Source of the DNA: an uncultured Collinsella sp.
GTDB taxonomy: Bacteria; Actinomycetota; Coriobacteriia; Coriobacteriales; Coriobacteriaceae
NCBI GenBank assembly: GCA_900546825.1
Contig: UREE01000069.1
Location: forward strand, 1 to 10,331
Reading direction: 5' to 3'
DNA: 10,331 nucleotides
Position numbers and translations under genes: made by a program. Shown one piece after another: positions 6,278 to 10,331 of this stretch (position 1 is the stretch's first letter; each line of letters opens with the position of its first letter). The notes under the pieces are model-generated. The model worked only from the letters and a program-made list of their open reading frames with translations. It ran no database searches and was not told the origin of the DNA.

Positions 6278-6325
6278 CATTGGGGACGTTCTTGTTTGAC
6301 TAGTCGTTTAAGAACGTCCCCAATG
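6278..6325. repeat. Perfect 16-bp-arm hairpin with GGGGAC core
   Basis: CATTGGGGACGTTCTT (6278-6293) and AAGAACGTCCCCAATG (6310-6325) are exact reverse complements. The 16-base spacer contains the palindrome GACTAGTC (6298-6305). It starts 15 bases after the ROK stop codon. It resembles REP-type or miniature palindromic repeats and shares TTGGGGACGT with the 29-base repeat found twice nearby. It might end the kinase transcript, but no T run follows. Confidence 0.75.
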
Positions 6326-6339
6326 GCTACCCACAGAAT

Positions 6340-6403
6340 GAGAGTGGATAATCTCCCGTTTTTGGCCTGCATACAGGCTCAAAGTGGGAGATTATCCGCT
6401 CTC
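6340..6403. repeat. Two-tier hairpin with 18-bp arms
   Basis: GAGAGTGGATAATCTCCC (6340-6357) pairs with GGGAGATTATCCGCTCTC (6386-6403), with one G-U pair. Inside it GCCTG (6365-6369) pairs with CAGGC (6374-6378) around a four-base loop. The second hairpin in the stretch, it starts 14 bases after the one ending at 6325 but shares no sequence with it, so it represents another repeat family or a structured RNA. No T run follows. Confidence 0.65.
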
Positions 6404-6432
6404 GTCATTTGATTGGCACTTGCGGCACTTGC

Positions 6433-6472
6433 ACTCATTGGGGACGTACTTAAATGAGTGGCAGTTGGGGAC
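6433..6472. repeat. GGGGAC-core repeat, copy 2, with a partial copy
   Basis: The 29 bases 6433-6461 repeat 5046-5074 exactly and start ACTCATTGGGGACGTACTTA. A second, shorter variant, AGTTGGGGACACTCCTT (6463-6479), follows at once. The same core thus occurs twice within 33 bases. No open frame in this stretch looks like a real gene. Confidence 0.75.
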
Positions 6473-6482
6473 ACTCCTTGCC

Positions 6483-6523
6483 GAGCTGCAAGCCGTGCGC
6501 GCCCCTTCTGGGCCTTGCGGCTC
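6483..6523. other. Inverted repeat upstream of the LuxR gene
   Basis: GAGCTGCAAG (6483-6492) can pair with CTTGCGGCTC (6514-6523) with one G-U pair around a 21-base GC-rich loop. It lies in the 390-bp gene-free stretch 6263-6652, between the repeats and the presumed LuxR promoter. AAAATCGGTTT follows, which is a weak basis for a terminator. Downstream, TTGAGG (6570-6575) and TCTAAT (6601-6606) are promoter-like but badly spaced, so no LuxR promoter is assigned. Confidence 0.4.
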
Positions 6524-6637
6524 AAAATCGGTTTACGCCGTGGGCTGTTGGGGTCAAATTAGCGACATTTTGAGGATAGGTTCGATATTAGGACTGGTTC
6601 TCTAATAGAATGAGTTTGCAGGCCATTAAGCGACTGC

Positions 6638-6647
6638 GGGGGGGGGG
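6638..6647 (+). promoter_or_regulatory. G10 tract serving as ribosome binding site of the LuxR gene
   Basis: Ten consecutive G lie five bases before the ATG at 6653 and are the only Shine-Dalgarno-like sequence available. Homopolymeric G tracts of this length are prone to slippage, which would change the spacing or pairing register with 16S rRNA. An upstream ATG at 6610 reads into the tract out of frame with the regulator. With nine G it would join in frame and add 14 residues. Confidence 0.55.
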
Positions 6648-6652
6648 TATTC

Positions 6653-8197
6653 ATGAAAGGTATGGGAGACACAACAGCGTATTTGCGTTGGGGCATTCGG
6701 GAGATTATATGCCTGGCGCTGTTCTATTTTACGTTTTTGGCTGGCGAGTACCTCTTCGACATGCGCGTGGCCGAGTTTGTGCCGCCGAGCGAGGTTGCTA
6801 CCTACGAGACCCTCATCGTCGGTGCGAGCGTAATCGGCTTTTTTGTGCGTCCTATTCTGTACTATCGCCGCCCCCGCGCGATCGATACGACGAGCGACAT
6901 CACGGGCGTGCTGCTGGTGTCGGCATTGCTGCTGATGATTATGGCGGTTCGGTTTGAGGTGGTAATTGCCGGCGGTTTGATGGCGTGTTGCACGCTGGGC
7001 TACTGCGGATCGACCGCTCACGCCAACTTTGCGCGGCGCTTTGCGCGGACGCCGTACTTGGCGCGCGCGGCGGCGCTTTCATATGCTCTGGGCGTCCTGC
7101 TTCAGGTGTTCAGCCACATGGTGATACCCGCGGGGATTCCGCAGCAGTTTGTTTTTGTTGCCTGTGCGGTCGCGCAGGTGGCGCTCCTCCACGGCGTCCG
7201 CCGTGCCAAGCTGCGCGGCGAATCTGAGTTTGGGCCTGAACCCGATATCTCCGAGCTTTCGGTGGATGCATCGGAGTTTGGCGCCAAATGGCGAAACGAT
7301 CCCGAGTCAACGGCGGCTTTTCGGCGCGCCGTGGTGCGTCTGACGATTGCAACCGCCTGCCTTACCGGGGTGTTTGCCGCCCTCAATGCGGGGCTCACGA
7401 TCTCGCACGCCGCCGGGTCCGTTGACTTGGGCGATTGGTCGCGCTTGCTGATGGGCGTGAGCGCTCTGCTCGCCGGCGCCCTATTTGACCTGCGCGGGCG
7501 CTCGTGTATGAACATCATCATGACCTGCGCCGCCATGTTGTCCACGCTCTCATTCGCTGTGCTTATCACCGATGCCAACGGCGCCAACATACTTGCCGCC
7601 ACCGTCATCTTCTATCTGGGTGCGGGCTTCTTCGTGGTGTTTTTCACGGCGAAGTTTGCCGCCATTTCGGTGTATGCGCATTGGTCGTATCTGTGGCCGT
7701 GCATGGGCCGCGTCATCAATAACGTTTGCGCGATGCTCGTGACGGCACCGGCGGTGGCGATTGTCTCGAGCCAGAACGTGCTGTTGGCAGTGGGCGTGGG
7801 GCTTGTACTGCTTGTGGGCATTGCGATCTCGCTGCTGGGACAGTCTGGGCATCAGGTCTATGACGTTGAAGTGCGCGGCGACCTGGCGTTTGCTGCTAGC
7901 GACCTTGGCACGGATCCCGTATCCGCCCAGAGCGAGCCCGCCCCCGCAGAGGTGCCGGAGTCCACACTCGACGAGCGTCTCGATACCTTCGCCGTCGCCT
8001 TTGAGCTTACGCAGCGCGAGCGCGATTTTTTGGAGGCCTTGGTCGCATCGCGCGAGAGTGTTCAAGACATCGCCGCAACGCTCTTCCTTTCGCGCTCCAC
8101 GCTTTACCGTCATATCGCCTCGATCAACAAAAAGACCGGCGCCTCCTCACGTGTGGCCCTCATCAACTTTTTCTGGTCCTGGGCGCCCAAGGACTAG
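6653..8197 (+). CDS. Membrane-anchored LuxR-family transcriptional regulator (12 TM + HTH)
   Basis: This 514-residue protein joins an integral membrane domain to a C-terminal LuxR-type DNA-binding domain. About twelve hydrophobic helices are visible: six between residues 15 and 180, a hydrophilic loop at about 182-226, and six more at about 228-392, an MFS-like 6+6 layout. A linker (about 395-445) leads to the GerE/LuxR helix-turn-helix: LTQRERDFLEALV starts at 452, then DIAATLFLSRSTLYRHIASI and NKKTGASSRVALI. Such regulators are numerous in Coriobacteriia and often control adjacent operons, presumably by sensing a small molecule at the membrane; that is family knowledge, and no ligand can be read here. 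ATG at 6653 is chosen because of the G tract five bases upstream; ATG at 6662 lacks a spaced ribosome binding site. Upstream is a repeat-rich gap and downstream a convergent Mg2+ ATPase, so no obvious target operon adjoins it on the same strand. Confidence 0.88.
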   Translation: MKGMGDTTAYLRWGIREIICLALFYFTFLAGEYLFDMRVAEFVPPSEVATYETLIVGASVIGFFVRPILYYRRPRAIDTTSDITGVLLVSALLLMIMAVRFEVVIAGGLMACCTLGYCGSTAHANFARRFARTPYLARAAALSYALGVLLQVFSHMVIPAGIPQQFVFVACAVAQVALLHGVRRAKLRGESEFGPEPDISELSVDASEFGAKWRNDPESTAAFRRAVVRLTIATACLTGVFAALNAGLTISHAAGSVDLGDWSRLLMGVSALLAGALFDLRGRSCMNIIMTCAAMLSTLSFAVLITDANGANILAATVIFYLGAGFFVVFFTAKFAAISVYAHWSYLWPCMGRVINNVCAMLVTAPAVAIVSSQNVLLAVGVGLVLLVGIAISLLGQSGHQVYDVEVRGDLAFAASDLGTDPVSAQSEPAPAEVPESTLDERLDTFAVAFELTQRERDFLEALVASRESVQDIAATLFLSRSTLYRHIASINKKTGASSRVALINFFWSWAPKD

Positions 8198-8220
8198 CCC
8201 ATTTGGGACGGGGCTTTTTT
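8196..8220 (+). terminator. Terminator of the LuxR gene
   Basis: AGCCC (8196-8200) pairs with GGGCT (8211-8215), and six T (8215-8220) follow. The hairpin begins within the TAG stop codon at 8195-8197. The stem is short, but the T run is clean and the position right. Confidence 0.65.
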
Positions 8221-8249
8221 AGCTGTTTTGGGCAGCCACTGCCAGCGCG

Positions 8250-8286
8250 AACCACCACAAAGGGGACAGGCACCTTTGTGGTGGTT
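8250..8286. repeat. 14-bp-arm hairpin between convergent genes
   Basis: AACCACCACAAAGG (8250-8263) and CCTTTGTGGTGGTT (8273-8286) are exact reverse complements around the nine-base loop GGACAGGCA. Three more bases, TTT (8286-8288), close the plus-strand side. It lies between the convergent LuxR and MgtA genes, 22 bases from the MgtA stop, and could help end the ATPase transcript, though the minus-strand side has only two T. It contains the same GGGGAC core (8262-8267) as the repeats at 5046-5074 and 6278-6472. Confidence 0.65.
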
Positions 8287-8307
8287 TTGACGGGAGCGCC
8301 TGTGGAG

Positions 8308-10331
8308 TTACAGCAGTTCGCCGTGGCGGGCGATGTAGCGGCGCTTGGCCAGCTGGGTGAGTGCGATGTAGGCGGCGACGATGCTGACGAGCAGCGCGAA
8401 GAAGCTCGGCGGCAGCGGCATGAGGTCTAGCGCATCGGCGATGGGGCTTGCCGGCAGCCAGGTGACGAGCACCAGACCCAGCACGGTGAGAGCGCACAGT
8501 GCCGGCGCGGCGTGGTCGCGCGCGCTCGGCAGGCGCGGGGAGCGCAGCATGTGGATCACGAGCGTCTGCGACCACATGGACTCGACAAACCAACCGCTCT
8601 GGAAGAGCGCCGTAAAGGCCGCCATGCCTGCGACGTCGCCTACAGCGGCAAGCTCTGCCCAGCTTGAGCCCACGGCGGCGGGGCACACCACAAAGAAGAG
8701 CACGGCGAAAGTCACGATATCAAACAGTGAGCTCACGGGACCCAACTCGAGCATAAAGCCCTTAATGGACGCGGCATCCCAGGCGCGCGGACGGGCGGTC
8801 CAGGCGTCGTCGACGGTGTCCCACGGCAGCGCGATGCACACGATCTCGTAGACCAGCGACAGCAGCACCAACTGCAGAGCGCTCATGGGCAAGAACGGCA
8901 AGAACAGGCTCGCGACGGTCACGGATAGCACGTTGCCAAAGTTGGAGCTCACCGTGGTCTTGAGGTACTTGAGTAGGTTGCCGTAGGTGCGGCGGCCTTC
9001 GATGATGCCGCGCTCGAGCACGCCCAGGTCCTTCTGGAGCAAGATGATATCGGCAGATTCCTTGGCAATGTCGACGGCCGAATCGACCGAGATGCCGCAA
9101 TCGCTTGCACGCATGGCGGCGGCGTCGTTGATGCCATCGCCCATAAAGCCCACGGTGTGGCCGAGCAGCTCGCGCATGACACGCACCAGACGCGCCTTCT
9201 GCAGCGGCGAGAGCTTGGCGAAGAGGTGGGTGTTCTCGGCGCGCTCGGCAAGTTCGGCGTCATCGAGCGCATCGATCTCGGAGCCCAGCAAGACGTTGCT
9301 CGCGTCGATACCGATCTGTTCGCAGACGGTGGCCGCGACGCGGTCGTTGTCGCCGGTCAGGACCTTGACTGCCACGCCCTTGGCCTCGAGGGTGGCGATG
9401 GCGCCCACGGCACTTGCTTTGGGCGGATCGAGGAAGGCCAAAAAGCCCATCAGCACCATGTCGCACTCGTCGGCAATGCCAAACTCGCCCACGCAGCGCG
9501 GATTGGTCTTCTGCGCCACGGCAATCACGCGCAGGCCCTCGGCATTGAGCCCGGCGACCTGCTGGCGAATCTGGGCGAGCTTATCTTCGGTGAGCGGCTG
9601 GGCGGCACCATCGACTTCGACAAAGGAGCAGATCTCGAGCATTTCCTCGGCAGCTCCTTTGGTAACCATCTGGGTTTTACCCTGGGCGTCGGCGACAACT
9701 ACGCTCAGGCGACGGCGCGAGAAATCGAAGGGCACCTCGTCCACCTTGGTATAGCGGTCGCGCAGGCTCTGGCCCAGCATGGAATCGGGTGCTGCTGCCG
9801 AGGGCGTCACATCGGCGCGGTCGATGACGGCCAGGTCGATAAGGTTCTTGAGGCCAGTCTGGAAGAAGCTGTTCAAAAACGCATGGCGCAGTACGCGCAC
9901 GTCCTCGTTGCCGTCGGTGTTGAGGTAGCGCTCGAGCACGATGCGGTCTTCGGTGAGGGTGCCGGTCTTGTCGCAGCACAGGACGTCCATCGCGCCGAGG
10001 TTTTGGATCGCCGGCAGCTCCTTGACGATAACCTGGCGACGGGCGAGGTCCTTGGCGCCCTGCGACAGGCTCGTGGTCACGATGACGGGGAGCATCTGCG
10101 GCGTGATGCCCACAGCCACGCTCGTGGCGAACAACAGCGCGTCGATGACATTGCCTTTGGTGGCGGCGTTGATGGCAAAGACGGCCGGCGCCATAACGAG
10201 CATGAGGCGTACGAGCAGCACGGAAACGCTCGAGACGCCGCGGTCAAACGCGCTCTTCTCGCCGCGCCCGTTGAGCATCTTGGCGATGCCGTAGACCATG
10301 GTGTAGCCCAGGGCAATGATGGCGTAGATAC
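8308..10331 (-). CDS. MgtA-type Mg2+-importing P-type ATPase (N-terminus beyond the window)
   Basis: The visible 674 residues are the C-terminal three quarters of a P3B-type magnesium transporter, which imports Mg2+ using ATP at the cytoplasmic membrane. The reading frame stays open to the right edge, so the start is missing; full-length relatives are about 900 residues. In order are the membrane segments before the P domain, the phosphorylation motif CCDKTGTLTED (Asp codon 9970-9972), the nucleotide-binding domain, KVLTGDNDRVAATVC, the hinge GDGINDAAAMR, and the C-terminal helices. SNFGNVLSVTVASLFLPFLP, LPWDTVDDAW, the LELGPVSSLFD stretch and SQTLVIHMLRSPRLP match MgtA/MgtB closely and exclude Ca2+ or heavy-metal ATPases. 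The stop is TAA at 8308-8310. It is convergent with the LuxR gene, so it is not co-transcribed with it. Its promoter and any Mg2+-sensing leader lie outside. Confidence 0.93.
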   Translation of the reverse strand, partial: IYAIIALGYTMVYGIAKMLNGRGEKSAFDRGVSSVSVLLVRLMLVMAPAVFAINAATKGNVIDALLFATSVAVGITPQMLPVIVTTSLSQGAKDLARRQVIVKELPAIQNLGAMDVLCCDKTGTLTEDRIVLERYLNTDGNEDVRVLRHAFLNSFFQTGLKNLIDLAVIDRADVTPSAAAPDSMLGQSLRDRYTKVDEVPFDFSRRRLSVVVADAQGKTQMVTKGAAEEMLEICSFVEVDGAAQPLTEDKLAQIRQQVAGLNAEGLRVIAVAQKTNPRCVGEFGIADECDMVLMGFLAFLDPPKASAVGAIATLEAKGVAVKVLTGDNDRVAATVCEQIGIDASNVLLGSEIDALDDAELAERAENTHLFAKLSPLQKARLVRVMRELLGHTVGFMGDGINDAAAMRASDCGISVDSAVDIAKESADIILLQKDLGVLERGIIEGRRTYGNLLKYLKTTVSSNFGNVLSVTVASLFLPFLPMSALQLVLLSLVYEIVCIALPWDTVDDAWTARPRAWDAASIKGFMLELGPVSSLFDIVTFAVLFFVVCPAAVGSSWAELAAVGDVAGMAAFTALFQSGWFVESMWSQTLVIHMLRSPRLPSARDHAAPALCALTVLGLVLVTWLPASPIADALDLMPLPPSFFALLVSIVAAYIALTQLAKRRYIARHGELL

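Noticed and set aside
5330..6280. 316-codon minus-strand frame opposite the ROK kinase
   Set aside because: Shadow of the kinase frame; no domain and no ribosome binding site.
5034..6472. CRISPR array from repeated short units
   Set aside because: Only two 29-base identical units 1.4 kb apart, with no regular spacers and no cas genes.
6384..6605. GTG-started frame of 73 codons in the repeat-rich gap
   Set aside because: It runs through the hairpin arm and the GGGGAC repeat, lacks a ribosome binding site and resembles no protein.

Overview
The window most likely comes from a gut Coriobacteriia genome, probably Collinsella or a close relative. This is inferred from GC-rich coding DNA, a LuxR-type regulator fused to a 12-helix membrane domain (a protein type abundant in Coriobacteriia), and dispersed intergenic hairpins with a GGGGAC core. 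No rRNA or other taxonomic marker is present, so the genus is an inference.

Layout. At the left is a minus-strand cytosolic alpha/beta-hydrolase esterase (140-1477). A 482-bp, AT-richer divergent control region (1478-1959) follows, carrying three palindromes built from [C/G]TAAAC half-sites. To its right lies a plus-strand carbohydrate block: a beta-glucoside-type PTS EIIBC permease (1960-3405) with a strong terminator, a DUF4038 (GH140/apiosidase-like) glycoside hydrolase with no signal peptide (3608-4921), a broken C-terminal remnant of a second glycosidase (about 5072-5239, internal TGA), and a ROK-family sugar kinase (5351-6262). Next comes a 390-bp intergenic stretch packed with hairpins and repeats (6263-6652). 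A G10 tract there serves as the ribosome binding site of a membrane-anchored LuxR-family regulator (6653-8197). Convergent to it is a MgtA-type magnesium P-type ATPase (8308 to the right edge, N-terminus missing).

How the genes may work together. PTS import of a glycoside, cytosolic cleavage by the DUF4038 enzyme, removal of ester groups by the divergent esterase, and phosphorylation of a freed sugar by the ROK kinase would form a coherent pathway. The substrate cannot be read from the sequence, and no classical GH1/GH4 6-phospho-glycosidase is present. The palindromes suggest shared control of esterase and permease by a repressor encoded elsewhere. The LuxR regulator and MgtA look unrelated to the sugar block.

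No complete mobile element, CRISPR array, tRNA or rRNA was seen. The points most worth a second look are the PTS/DUF4038 pairing, the glycosidase remnant with a Trp-to-stop change, the operator set, the G10 tract at the LuxR start, and the GGGGAC repeat family.
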